Source: Dehalococcoidia bacterium (lineage in GTDB: Bacteria; Chloroflexota; Dehalococcoidia; SZUA-161). Taken from it: DNA of 12,062 bases. The stretch covers positions 1-12,062 of the forward strand of contig JACUUS010000061.1 in assembly GCA_014859215.1 (NCBI GenBank), in the 5' to 3' direction. Position 1 is the stretch's first letter. Each line of letters starts with the position of its first letter. Below, one piece after another: positions 1 to 6,311 of this stretch. The notes beneath the pieces were generated by a model. The model saw nothing but the letters and a program-made list of their open reading frames with translations. It was not told the DNA's origin and searched no databases. The position numbers and the translations under genes are program-made.

Positions 1-363
1 CCATTGCACAATATTCCTTGCTGCTGCCTCCCGTAGGAGTCTGGGCCGTATCTCAGTCCCAGTGTGGCTGGACATCCTCTAAGACCAGCTACCCGTCATC
101 GGCTTGGTAGGCTCTTACCCCACCAACTACCTGATAGGACGCAAGCCCCTCCAAGAGCGCCTTGCGGCTTTGACACTGGAGTAACCTCCAGCGCATTATG
201 CGGTATTATCCCCGATTTCTCGAGGGTATCCCCCACTCAAGGGCAGGTTACCTACGCGTTACTCACCCGTTTGCCACTATCCCGACGAATCGGAACCGTT
301 CGACTTGCATGCATAAGGCACGCCGCCAGCGTTAATCCTGAGCCAGGATCAAACTCGCAATTT
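1..363 (-). rRNA. 16S ribosomal RNA, 5' part (cut by window edge)
   Basis: The reverse complement begins AAATTGCGAGTTTGATCCTG and runs through the conserved ACTCCTACGGGAGGCAGCAG block near position 30, so this is the first quarter of a 16S gene whose remainder lies left of the window. The mature 5' end is placed at about 363 by alignment to the usual AAATTGAAGAGTTTGATC start. Here that stretch is one base shorter, and the first base of the common 27F primer site is C instead of A. The stretches GCGTGCCTTATGCATGCAAG and GATAGTGGCAAACGGGTGAG are, from memory, typical of Dehalococcoidia (Chloroflexota). The gene identity is certain; the taxonomic reading is inference. Confidence 0.97.
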
Positions 364-397
364 GATTTACCTTACTTAACTTCCTTCCACTATCCAA

Positions 398-410
398 TTG
401 TTAAGGTGCT
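398..410 (-). promoter_or_regulatory. boxA-like antitermination site in the rRNA leader
   Basis: On the minus strand the leader between the predicted transcription start (about 420) and the 16S 5' end carries AGCACCTTAACAA. This closely resembles the rRNA boxA element (TGCTCTTTAACAA), where the NusB/NusE complex binds to prevent early termination. Position and sequence both fit; binding is inferred. Confidence 0.55.
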
Positions 411-426
411 TTTGCTAACCATCAAT

Positions 427-455
427 AGTCTATGTTATTTCCATATCTTTGTCAA
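427..455 (-). promoter_or_regulatory. 16S rRNA promoter
   Basis: On the minus strand there is a consensus -35 TTGACA (450-455), a 17-base spacer and a -10 TAGACT (427-432). Transcription would start near 420, about 57 bases before the mature 16S end. A second minus-strand TATAAT lies upstream at 492-497 without a recognisable -35 box and could be an additional rRNA promoter. The surrounding sequence is AT-rich compared with the rest of the window, as usual for rRNA promoters. Confidence 0.8.
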
Positions 456-542
456 CAATTTTGGAAGTACATTGCCCCGCTTTCACAATCTATTATAGTC
501 TTTTGGAACTAATTGCTCCCGGCTCTGCTACCGCAGGCTCAG

Positions 543-572
543 TTGACAACCACATTCCGCGGATGCTATCGT
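543..572 (+). promoter_or_regulatory. Promoter of the NifU-like gene
   Basis: There is a consensus -35 TTGACA (543-548), an 18-base spacer and a -10 TATCGT (567-572) preceded by TG, giving an extended -10 TGCTATCGT. The predicted start near 579 leaves a leader of about 27 bases with the Shine-Dalgarno AAGGGAGG. A TATATA/TATAAC stretch at 583-590 is a less suitable -10, because transcription would then begin inside the Shine-Dalgarno sequence. Confidence 0.5.
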
Positions 573-605
573 TAAAGTACAGTATATAACCTCAAGGGAG
601 GCTTC

Positions 606-824
606 ATGAAAGAAAAGGTGCAGGCGGCACTTGACCAGATACGACCGCAACTACAGGCCGACGGCGGAGACGTTCAGCTTATCGACGTCACCAACGGCAC
701 CGTCAAGGTCAAACTCACCGGCGCATGCAGCGGCTGCCCGATGGCAGCCATGACTCTGAAATCAGGCGTGGAGAAAGTCATCAAGACATATGTACCCGAG
801 GTTAAGGAAGTAATCTCGGTTTAG
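606..824 (+). CDS. NifU-like Fe-S cluster scaffold protein (Nfu domain)
   Basis: A 72-residue protein consisting only of the Nfu domain (NifU C-terminal type). Such proteins carry a transient 4Fe-4S cluster between two subunits and hand it to apo-enzymes in the cytoplasm. The family signature is visible: ADGGDVQLIDV near residues 18-28 and the CxxC motif CSGCP near residues 41-45, whose two Cys bind the cluster. The length is normal for stand-alone Nfu proteins. The ATG is preceded by AAGGGAGG at good distance. The gene is monocistronic, divergent from the rRNA gene and convergent with lysC, with only 25 bases between the two stop codons. Family is certain; the client proteins are unknown. 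Confidence 0.95.
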   Translation: MKEKVQAALDQIRPQLQADGGDVQLIDVTNGTVKVKLTGACSGCPMAAMTLKSGVEKVIKTYVPEVKEVISV

Positions 825-849
825 TTCATCTTGCCGCGAACGGGCTGTT

Positions 850-2070
850 TTAAACACCCTGCTCCAGCTCAAATGCCTTATGCAGTGTTCGCATGGCGTC
901 GCCTACCCTGGCTTCATCGATTATGCACGTAATCCTGATCTCTGAGGTCGTTATCAGCTCGATATTGATGCCCTCATCATAGAGCGCCCGGAACATTCTG
1001 GCGGCGTAGCCGGGCGCGCTTTGTATACCAGCGCCCACAACACTCACCTTTGCCAGCTTCGTATCTGTTGAGCATTCTCGCGCTCCTACGGACCTTGCCA
1101 CCGGCTCGATAACCTTCATTGCTTTGTGCATATCGCTTTTCGCCACCGTAAAAGTGAGGTCCGTGACTCTGTCTATGCTGGCATTCTGCACGATGGTGTC
1201 CACGCTGATCCCGGCCTTAGCAAGCGGTTCGAAAATGGCGCATGCGATTCCGGGTTTGTCCGGCACACCGACCACCGTCACCTTCGCAACATTCACATCA
1301 TGAGCTATTCCTCGCACCTTGTTCGCAACTTCCACAGGATTCCCTCCACAGATCAAAGTCCCCGGATTGTCATTGAAACTGCTGGCAACCAGTATGGGCA
1401 TATTGTAGACTCCCCCAAGCTCTACGGCCCTGTTATGCATTACCCTGGCGCCGTAGGTGGCAAGCTCGAGCATCTCTTCATATCCAATGCTTTCAAGCCG
1501 CCTGGACTCTGGGACCATCCTGGGGTCAGACGTGTACACGCCGTCCACATCGGTGTAGATTTCGCACCGCTCGGCCCCCAGGCTTACCGCCAGTGCCACT
1601 GCGGTCGTATCCGAGCCACCCCGCCCAAGGGTAGTGACATCCATTTCGTCGGTGATTCCCTGAAAACCCGCGACAATTACGATTTTCCCCTTATCGAGTT
1701 CACCTGTTATGCGCCTGGGATTGATATTGAGAATACGTGCGCGGCTGAAGACAGAATCGGTCTTGATACCCGCCTGGGCGCCGTTGAGACTTATCGCTTT
1801 TGCTCCCATCGATCTAAGCGCCATAGCGAGCAGGGTGCTGGATACTATTTCTCCGGTGGACAATAAGACGTCCATCTCGCGCTCGTCCGGGTTCTCCTCG
1901 ATTCCTCTTGCCAGTTTAATGAGTTCATCGGTCGTCTTACCCATGGCGGATACAACGACAACTACCTGATTGCCGGCGGACTCCGCCCTGATAGCCCGCC
2001 GCGCCACGTTCTTGATCTTGTCGGCATCCGCCACTGAGCTCCCGCCATATTTCTGCACTATGATTGCCAT
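850..2070 (-). CDS. lysC: Aspartate kinase
   Basis: A 406-residue aspartokinase, which phosphorylates L-aspartate with ATP as the first step toward lysine, threonine, methionine and diaminopimelate. The amino-acid kinase domain covers about residues 1-240, with KYGGSS at 7-12 for nucleotide binding, the catalytic stretch TTLGRGGSDTTA, and TDVDGVYTSDPR. The C-terminal part (about 255-406) holds two ACT domains of the kind that bind lysine or threonine for feedback control. The length is that of a monofunctional LysC, with no homoserine dehydrogenase fused. The ATG follows GGGAG by eight bases, 12 bases after the stop of the upstream ApgM-like gene, so the two are co-transcribed. That neighbour is a candidate homoserine kinase, which would put two aspartate-pathway steps in one operon. 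Confidence 0.97.
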   Translation of the reverse strand: MAIIVQKYGGSSVADADKIKNVARRAIRAESAGNQVVVVVSAMGKTTDELIKLARGIEENPDEREMDVLLSTGEIVSSTLLAMALRSMGAKAISLNGAQAGIKTDSVFSRARILNINPRRITGELDKGKIVIVAGFQGITDEMDVTTLGRGGSDTTAVALAVSLGAERCEIYTDVDGVYTSDPRMVPESRRLESIGYEEMLELATYGARVMHNRAVELGGVYNMPILVASSFNDNPGTLICGGNPVEVANKVRGIAHDVNVAKVTVVGVPDKPGIACAIFEPLAKAGISVDTIVQNASIDRVTDLTFTVAKSDMHKAMKVIEPVARSVGARECSTDTKLAKVSVVGAGIQSAPGYAARMFRALYDEGINIELITTSEIRITCIIDEARVGDAMRTLHKAFELEQGV

Positions 2071-2082
2071 TTCATAAGCTCC

Positions 2083-3267
2083 CTACTTCTGGACCAGCAT
2101 TCTCATAAGCTCATACCCACGGTCTATGTACACTCCCGTACGCCCGGCATCGGATTCGCTGAATTTCCCTTCCTTTTCCCCGGCGAAACCCGGGCCCCAC
2201 AAAACAAACGGAACCGGATCTTCGACATGTGTCCGAGCGTCAATAGGCGTGGCGTGGTCCGGCATGACCAGCATGCGCAGGCTCAATCCGGCGTCAAGGA
2301 AGCGGCCCACGATGTCGCTGTCCACCTGTTCGATTGCCCTTATCTTTTCCTCGATACATCCTCCGTGCCCGGCTTCATCTGGCGCTTCCACGTGCACCAG
2401 AACGAGTTCCAAGCGCCCGAGGGCGTCCAGCGCGCCGCCTGCCTGGCGCGCGTAGTCGTTGTCGGAACCACCCGTCACACCCTGAATATCGAGGACTTCA
2501 ATTCCCGTCATCTTCGCCAGTCCCCGTAGAAGGTCGACCCCGGACGTCATCGCCGCCGAGATCCCGTAAGCCTCGTTGAAGCGCGGCAGTTGCGGAACGG
2601 TACCGCTTCCCCAGAAAAGCCATATCATTGTCGCCGGCGCCTTGCCGGACGATATTCGCGACCTGTTTACCGGATGCGAGCGAAGGACATCTTTGGACCT
2701 CTCCATCAGGTCCAGGAGAAAATCGCTTCCCGGACCACGGGGCAGGAAGTCTGCCACCGGTTTGCCCGGTATGTCATGAGGAGGTGTGCAGTCCGCCGCC
2801 AGCAATCCGGGGCGCCCTTTCACCTTACAGAGATGCCTGTAGCTCACACCAGGATAAAACCTCACCGTGTCGCTGCCAAGCTCACTCTGCAAAGCGCGGA
2901 CAAGTTCATGCGCTTCGCTGTCCAGGACATGGCCCGCGCTGTAATCGAACATCATGCCGTCCTTGACGGTTACCAGGTTACATCTGAACACAACCTCATC
3001 CTTGTCAATGGGCACTCCCATTGCGGCAGCCTCAATCGCGCTCCTCCCCCTGTAGTAGATGGCAGGATCATATCCCATAATCGACATGCAGGCGCAGGCG
3101 CTCGAGGGTTCCATACCATGCGGGACTGTCCTTGCAAGCCCCAACATGCCTTCGGCGGCGAGCCGGTCCAGGTTAGGCGTTTCGGCAAGCTCAAGCGAGG
3201 TCTTGCCCCGGCGTTCCCTGAGGGGCCACCCTGATGCGCCGTCTATTATTATGACGCAAAATTTCAT
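2083..3267 (-). CDS. ApgM-family enzyme: phosphoglycerate mutase-like, possible homoserine kinase
   Basis: A 394-residue member of the alkaline-phosphatase superfamily branch containing archaeal-type cofactor-independent phosphoglycerate mutase (ApgM). Metal and catalytic residues can be placed: D9 in IIIDG, S56 as the nucleophile position, D297 and H301 in DEAGH, D337 and H338 in PDHATP, and H347. The family blocks YYRGRSAIEA and GKAPATMIWLFWGSG are present. Around the nucleophile the sequence is EPSSACACMSIMGYDP, where classical ApgM has PGSDVANxSxxGYDP, so the Asp and Asn beside the Ser are replaced by Ala and Cys. A sister group of ApgM has been proposed as an alternative homoserine kinase, partly because its genes lie beside threonine-pathway genes. 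The neighbour here is aspartate kinase. I favour that role, but glycolytic mutase activity remains possible. The ATG has no Shine-Dalgarno and lies about 4 bases after the predicted transcription start. Confidence 0.88.
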   Translation of the reverse strand: MKFCVIIIDGASGWPLRERRGKTSLELAETPNLDRLAAEGMLGLARTVPHGMEPSSACACMSIMGYDPAIYYRGRSAIEAAAMGVPIDKDEVVFRCNLVTVKDGMMFDYSAGHVLDSEAHELVRALQSELGSDTVRFYPGVSYRHLCKVKGRPGLLAADCTPPHDIPGKPVADFLPRGPGSDFLLDLMERSKDVLRSHPVNRSRISSGKAPATMIWLFWGSGTVPQLPRFNEAYGISAAMTSGVDLLRGLAKMTGIEVLDIQGVTGGSDNDYARQAGGALDALGRLELVLVHVEAPDEAGHGGCIEEKIRAIEQVDSDIVGRFLDAGLSLRMLVMPDHATPIDARTHVEDPVPFVLWGPGFAGEKEGKFSESDAGRTGVYIDRGYELMRMLVQK

Positions 3268-3277
3268 GACTCTGTAG

Positions 3278-3306
3278 AGTATATTCCTGCTTCAAATGCA
3301 ATTCAA
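3278..3306 (-). promoter_or_regulatory. Promoter of the apgM-like/lysC operon, apparently leaderless
   Basis: On the minus strand there is a -35 TTGAAT (3301-3306), a spacer of exactly 17 bases and a -10 TATACT (3278-3283). The usual start 6-7 bases downstream falls at about 3271-3272, while the ATG begins at 3267. The mRNA would have a leader of about four bases and no ribosome binding site, which fits the absence of a purine-rich stretch before the ATG. Confidence 0.65.
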
Positions 3307-3318
3307 GGAGGCGTCAAA

Positions 3319-3480
3319 ATGGTGAGCGCGGGCATGGATTTCCCGGCGCCTTACAGGGACCGGCTTATTGACATGCATGAGCAAATCGTGCAAGATAGTT
3401 ACAGCGACATCAGCCGCATAGCTCCCCCTGACCGGGTATGCTCAAGGCAAACCCCGGTATCTATGTGCAGCCACACCTGA
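3319..3480 (+). CDS. Small ORF of 53 residues with strong ribosome binding site
   Basis: An ATG follows AAGGAGG at normal distance and opens a 53-codon frame ending in TGA at 3478-3480. The product starts MVSAGMDFPAPYRDRLIDMH and is mostly polar, with two Cys near the C-terminus and no membrane segment. I do not recognise it. The same frame continues after the TGA with a second stop (TAG at 3523) and then stays open to TAA at 3703-3705. It could therefore be the intact start of a decayed longer gene, or a genuine small protein. The Shine-Dalgarno is the best support; no clear plus-strand promoter is visible upstream. The start region overlaps the promoter of the divergent apgM-like gene. Confidence 0.35.
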   Translation: MVSAGMDFPAPYRDRLIDMHEQIVQDSYSDISRIAPPDRVCSRQTPVSMCSHT

Positions 3481-3707
3481 CAGCATTCGTTTCTCATTTA
3501 CTGTAGCTGGCAGGCATTCATGTAGTTCCGACCCATCATCAGAACGCATTCCGAGCAACCAACGGATGCTCTATCCGGTATCCATGGAAGACTGGTGGAG
3601 GAGGTGGTGCCTATGGCAAGAGCTAGCGGTCTGCTCGTCAACGGGCCGCGAGGAGGCCGTTCACCTGTAATCGCCCGGCGGGCTCAAGCAAAGAAGGAGG
3701 GATAAAC
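3481..3707 (+). other. Stretch without a convincing gene; short ORFs upstream of 3708
   Basis: No frame here codes for a recognisable protein. Two short overlapping frames exist. One of 30 codons (ATG 3613, TAA 3703-3705) is preceded by GGAGGAGG and ends two bases before the ATG of the next gene, so it could be a translationally coupled leader peptide. The other, 28 codons (ATG 3584, TAA 3668-3670), is rich in Trp near its start (MEDWWRRWCLWQ) but has no ribosome binding site. The first is in the same reading frame as the 53-codon ORF upstream, which allows a decayed 129-codon gene with two in-frame stops. No promoter or terminator is evident. Confidence 0.3.
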
Positions 3708-4040
3708 ATGAAATTCCTGGTATCGACGTTTAACAAGGAGACCTATACCGCATTACCCATCGACAGGTACATCGAGCTTTCGAAGCAGTCTTTCGACTTC
3801 CTCGAACAGCACAAGCGGACCGGAGAATGCGAGCAGGTCTATTTCACGCCGGACCTGCATGGCAGTATTGCGATCTGGGAGATGAGTTCGAGTGACGAGA
3901 TAGTGCGCCTCATGTTCGAGAACCCGATGAGACCCTACTCGGATACCACAGTCCAGCCCCTGATAGAATCCGCTGTTGTAGCCAGGGCGCAGATGGAGTG
4001 GCTTGAGAAACTGGGCAAGAAACAGCCGGCCAGAGTGTGA
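3708..4040 (+). CDS. Muconolactone-isomerase-like small alpha/beta-barrel protein
   Basis: A 110-residue soluble protein whose second half has the pattern of the muconolactone delta-isomerase family: a strand with IAIWEM (55-60), a helix SSSDEIVRLMFENP (60-73), then MRPYSDTTVQPLIE (74-87). In the true isomerase this region reads approximately SNDELHELLSSLPLFPYM-xxxVTPL. The fold would be a dimeric ferredoxin-like alpha/beta barrel. The N-terminus MKFLVSTFNK also fits. No aromatic-degradation genes are nearby, so the substrate is unknown and isomerase activity should not be assumed. The ATG follows AAGGAGG by a normal distance. The gene is followed by a GC-rich hairpin and appears to stand alone, unless the 30-codon ORF before it is translated. 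Confidence 0.7.
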   Translation: MKFLVSTFNKETYTALPIDRYIELSKQSFDFLEQHKRTGECEQVYFTPDLHGSIAIWEMSSSDEIVRLMFENPMRPYSDTTVQPLIESAVVARAQMEWLEKLGKKQPARV

Positions 4041-4054
4041 TAAGCTCCCGCGTT

Positions 4055-4092
4055 CAAGGGAGCGGGGAGAAACAAGTCCCTCCGCTCCCTTG
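4055..4092 (+). terminator. GC-rich hairpin after the 3708 gene, with a competing arm
   Basis: CAAGGGAGCGG (4055-4065) pairs perfectly over 11 bases with CCGCTCCCTTG (4082-4092) around a 16-base loop. It lies 15 bases after the stop codon, as expected for a terminator, but no run of T follows, so classic intrinsic termination is doubtful. A second copy of GCTCCC at 4044-4049 can also pair with GGGAGC (4058-4063), making two mutually exclusive hairpins. Confidence 0.4.
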
Positions 4093-4252
4093 CTCGCAAC
4101 GGACCGGGTGCGGAATCCGTGAATCATGCAGCCGGTTCGAGGCCAGGCACAGTCCGATCTCCGGCTTTTCTCAGTCCGGAGCAGGCGGCCCTTGAGCCCT
4201 GTCTGTCCGTTAACGGGGCCGGTCAACGGCTCCCGTTCACTTCACCCTGGCG

Positions 4253-4281
4253 TTGATTTGCCCCGCGGGAAAAGCTATACT
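4253..4281 (+). promoter_or_regulatory. Promoter of the elongation-factor-like gene
   Basis: There is a -35 TTGATT (4253-4258), a 17-base spacer and a -10 TATACT (4276-4281). Transcription would start near 4288, giving a leader of about 33 bases that contains the Shine-Dalgarno AAGGGAGGTGA just before the ATG at 4321. The -35, spacer, -10 and ribosome site all agree. Confidence 0.75.
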
Positions 4282-4320
4282 TACGGCATTCCCTCGTATA
4301 AAGAGAAGGGAGGTGAGAAA

Positions 4321-4572
4321 ATGCCGGAAACGGAGATAGGAAAGGTAAGCACATTCTTCTCCCGTCCCGTGGTGGCCGGAATTGACCTGAAAGAAGGTCT
4401 CGCGGTAGGCGATACAATCCGGATCAAGGGACACACGACTGATCTGGAGATAACGGTGTCTTCCATGCAGGTCAATAATGTGAACGTGGAAAAAGCGAAT
4501 GCCGGGGATTCCGTCGGTATCAAGGTGCCGGACAGAGTCCGGCCGGGGGACACAGTCTACAAGTTAACCTAG
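4321..4572 (+). CDS. Translation elongation factor-like small protein (EF-Tu domain 2-like)
   Basis: An 83-residue protein resembling the beta-barrel domain II of translational GTPases, without any GTPase domain. The visible pattern is a strand PVVAGIDLKEGLAVGDTIRI, followed by ITVSSMQVNNVNVEKANAGD, then VGIKVPDRVRPGDTVYKL. This matches the VGxI...L..GD.I...G......V.SMQ......A..GD.VGI arrangement of domain II in EF-Tu, EF-1A and IF2. Stand-alone proteins of this kind occur in bacteria and archaea under the name translation elongation factor-like protein; their role is not established. The start at ATG 4321 was chosen over an upstream in-frame extension because AAGGGAGGTGA and a full promoter lie directly before it. 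It is monocistronic and convergent with ribH. Confidence 0.8.
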   Translation: MPETEIGKVSTFFSRPVVAGIDLKEGLAVGDTIRIKGHTTDLEITVSSMQVNNVNVEKANAGDSVGIKVPDRVRPGDTVYKLT

Positions 4573-4604
4573 CCCGGGCGGTTTGCCACTCACTTCATGG
4601 ATCG

Positions 4605-5075
4605 CTAGGCCCCCAGGACGTGACGCAGGTTCGCCATCTCTATCGCATGAAGTGCAGCCTGCGCCCCATAGTTTCCTGCTTTGGTGCCGGCTCTTTCAAT
4701 AGCCTGCTCGAGAGTATCCGCGGTTACCACGCCCAGGATGACCGGGTAACCGGTTTCCAGTCCTACTCTGGCTATGCCCTTGGTAACCTCCGAGGCGATA
4801 TAGTCGAAGTGCGGGGTTCCTCCCCGAATCACAGCTCCCAGGCAGATCACAGCATCATGCCTGCCCGTACCGACCATAGTCCTGGCTATGACGGGTATCT
4901 CGAAAGACCCCGGCGTCCAGGCAACCTCGATGTCTTCATCCCTGACGCCGTGCCTGGAGAATGCGTCCAGCGCACCCTCGAGGAGCCTGTTCGTGATAAA
5001 GTCATTGAACCGAGAGACCACTATGCCAAACTTGAGCCCTTCTCCCAGCAATTTGCCTGTATAGTATTTGACCAC
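4605..5075 (-). CDS. ribH: 6,7-dimethyl-8-ribityllumazine synthase
   Basis: A 156-residue lumazine synthase, which condenses 5-amino-6-ribitylaminouracil with 3,4-dihydroxy-2-butanone 4-phosphate, the next-to-last step of riboflavin synthesis. Family motifs are complete: SRFN (21-24), PGSFEIP (55-61), GAVIRGGTPHFDYI (80-93) with the catalytic His at 89, and AIERAGTKAGN (125-135). The length is typical of subunits that build icosahedral or pentameric shells. The start codon is GTG, six bases after AGGAGG, and that ribosome site touches the TAG of ribBA, so translation is probably coupled. It is the last gene of the dcd-ribE-ribBA-ribH operon. RibBA supplies its butanone substrate and RibE uses its product. 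Confidence 0.98.
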   Translation of the reverse strand: MVKYYTGKLLGEGLKFGIVVSRFNDFITNRLLEGALDAFSRHGVRDEDIEVAWTPGSFEIPVIARTMVGTGRHDAVICLGAVIRGGTPHFDYIASEVTKGIARVGLETGYPVILGVVTADTLEQAIERAGTKAGNYGAQAALHAIEMANLRHVLGA

Positions 5076-5087
5076 TGTGAGCCTCCT

Positions 5088-6296
5088 CTAGTTCTCATCC
5101 AGTTTCAGGAGATGCCCCATTTTCTTGAACTTCGTCTCGAGGTACCTCAGGTTCTGAGGATTCGGTTTGCAGATAATCGGCAAGGTCTCTACCACCTGGA
5201 GGCCGTACCCCTCAAGTCCGATCACTTTTCTCGGGTTATTGGTTAGCAGCTTGATCTTCTTGACGCCCAGGTCGGCCAGTATCTGGGCCCCTATCCCGTA
5301 ATCGCGGATATCGCTCTCGAACCCAAGCGCCTCATTAGCTTCCACGGTATCAAGTCCCTGGTCCTGCAGGGCGTAAGCGCGAATCTTATTGTGGAGTCCG
5401 ATCCCCCTGCCCTCCTGCCGCATATAGAGAAAAACCCCTCGCCCTTCGCCGGCAATCGCCTTCATGGCGACATCTATTTGCTCCCCGCAGTCGCAGCGCA
5501 TGCTGTGGAATACATCCCCGGTCAGACACTCACTGTGCACGCGGACAAGGACCGGTCTTTCACCGTTGAGATCTCCCTTGACCAGGGCGACATGCTCGTC
5601 CGGATCGATCGCGCTCTTGTAAGCGATTGCAAGGAAATCGCCGAATCTGGTCGGCAACTGTGCTTCAGCGACACGCTGTATCAATCTCTCGTGCATGCGC
5701 CGGTAGGCGATTAACTGGGCCACGCTTACGATCTTTATGCCGTGGTCCGCCGCCATGATTTCAAGGTCCGGCAGGCGCGCCATCGTGCCGTCGTCCTTCA
5801 TTATCTCGCAGAGAACCCCTGAGGGATAAAGCCCGGCTGCCTTTGCCAGATCTACGGCTGCCTCAGTATGTCCGGCGCGCACGAGTACACCGCCCTCGCG
5901 GGCCCTGAGCGGGAACATATGTCCCGGCTTTGAGAGGTCTTCCGGCCTGCTGGCTGGATCGATAAGCGCCTTAACAGTCAGTGCCCTGTCCCGGGCTGAG
6001 ATGCCCGTAGTCACATTGTGCTTCGCTTCTACTGACACCGTGAATGGACTGGCAAACCTGGATGTGTTCTCCTGCACCATCATGGGGATCCTCAGCTCAT
6101 CCAGTCTCTCACCCGTCATAGCTATGCAGATTAGACCCCGGCCGTGCCTGGCCATGAAGTTTATTGCCTCAGGGGTCACTTTTTCTGAAGCCATGACGAG
6201 GTCCCCCTCGTTTTCACGAGCGACATCGTCCACTATGATCAGGAACTTGCCGGCCCTTATCTCCTGGATTGCTTCTTCTATGCTTGCCAGTGCCAC
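5088..6296 (-). CDS. ribBA: Bifunctional DHBP synthase / GTP cyclohydrolase II
   Basis: A 402-residue fusion supplying both riboflavin precursors. Residues 1 to about 200 form 3,4-dihydroxy-2-butanone 4-phosphate synthase (from ribulose 5-phosphate), with the acidic metal-binding loop DDVARENEGD (23-32), VTTGIS (95-100) and GHMFPLRA and RAGHTEA. Residues about 205-402 form GTP cyclohydrolase II, with three zinc-binding Cys (C257, C268, C270) in SECLTGDVFHSMRCDCGEQ, then YMRQEGRGIGL, RDYGIGAQIL and LLTNNPRK. Both halves look catalytically intact. The start is a GTG seven bases after GGAG, 15 bases past the ribE stop. An ATG one base upstream is out of frame. It sits between ribE and ribH in one operon. 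Fused RibBA is common in bacteria. Confidence 0.98.
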   Translation of the reverse strand: MALASIEEAIQEIRAGKFLIIVDDVARENEGDLVMASEKVTPEAINFMARHGRGLICIAMTGERLDELRIPMMVQENTSRFASPFTVSVEAKHNVTTGISARDRALTVKALIDPASRPEDLSKPGHMFPLRAREGGVLVRAGHTEAAVDLAKAAGLYPSGVLCEIMKDDGTMARLPDLEIMAADHGIKIVSVAQLIAYRRMHERLIQRVAEAQLPTRFGDFLAIAYKSAIDPDEHVALVKGDLNGERPVLVRVHSECLTGDVFHSMRCDCGEQIDVAMKAIAGEGRGVFLYMRQEGRGIGLHNKIRAYALQDQGLDTVEANEALGFESDIRDYGIGAQILADLGVKKIKLLTNNPRKVIGLEGYGLQVVETLPIICKPNPQNLRYLETKFKKMGHLLKLDEN

Positions 6297-6311
6297 ATCA
6301 ATTCTCCATCT

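Noticed and set aside
64..498. 144-codon plus-strand frame across the 16S gene
   Set aside because: It lies antisense to unmistakable 16S rRNA and its leader; the product resembles no protein.
833..850. Possible terminator between the NifU-like gene and lysC
   Set aside because: GCCG/CGGGC makes only a four-pair stem with a bulge before TGTTTT; too weak to call, although some end signal for the convergent genes is expected here.
1126..1866. 246-codon plus-strand frame inside lysC
   Set aside because: A long open antisense frame of a GC-rich gene; lysC on the other strand has complete motifs, and no promoter or ribosome site supports the antisense frame.
2590..3234. 214-codon plus-strand frame inside the apgM-like gene
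   Set aside because: Antisense shadow of a gene with full family motifs; no recognisable domain and no initiation signals.
4125..4160. tRNA-like T-arm (GGTTCGAG) in the 4041-4252 gap
   Set aside because: The flanking bases do not form the five-pair T stem and no acceptor or anticodon stem could be assembled on either strand.
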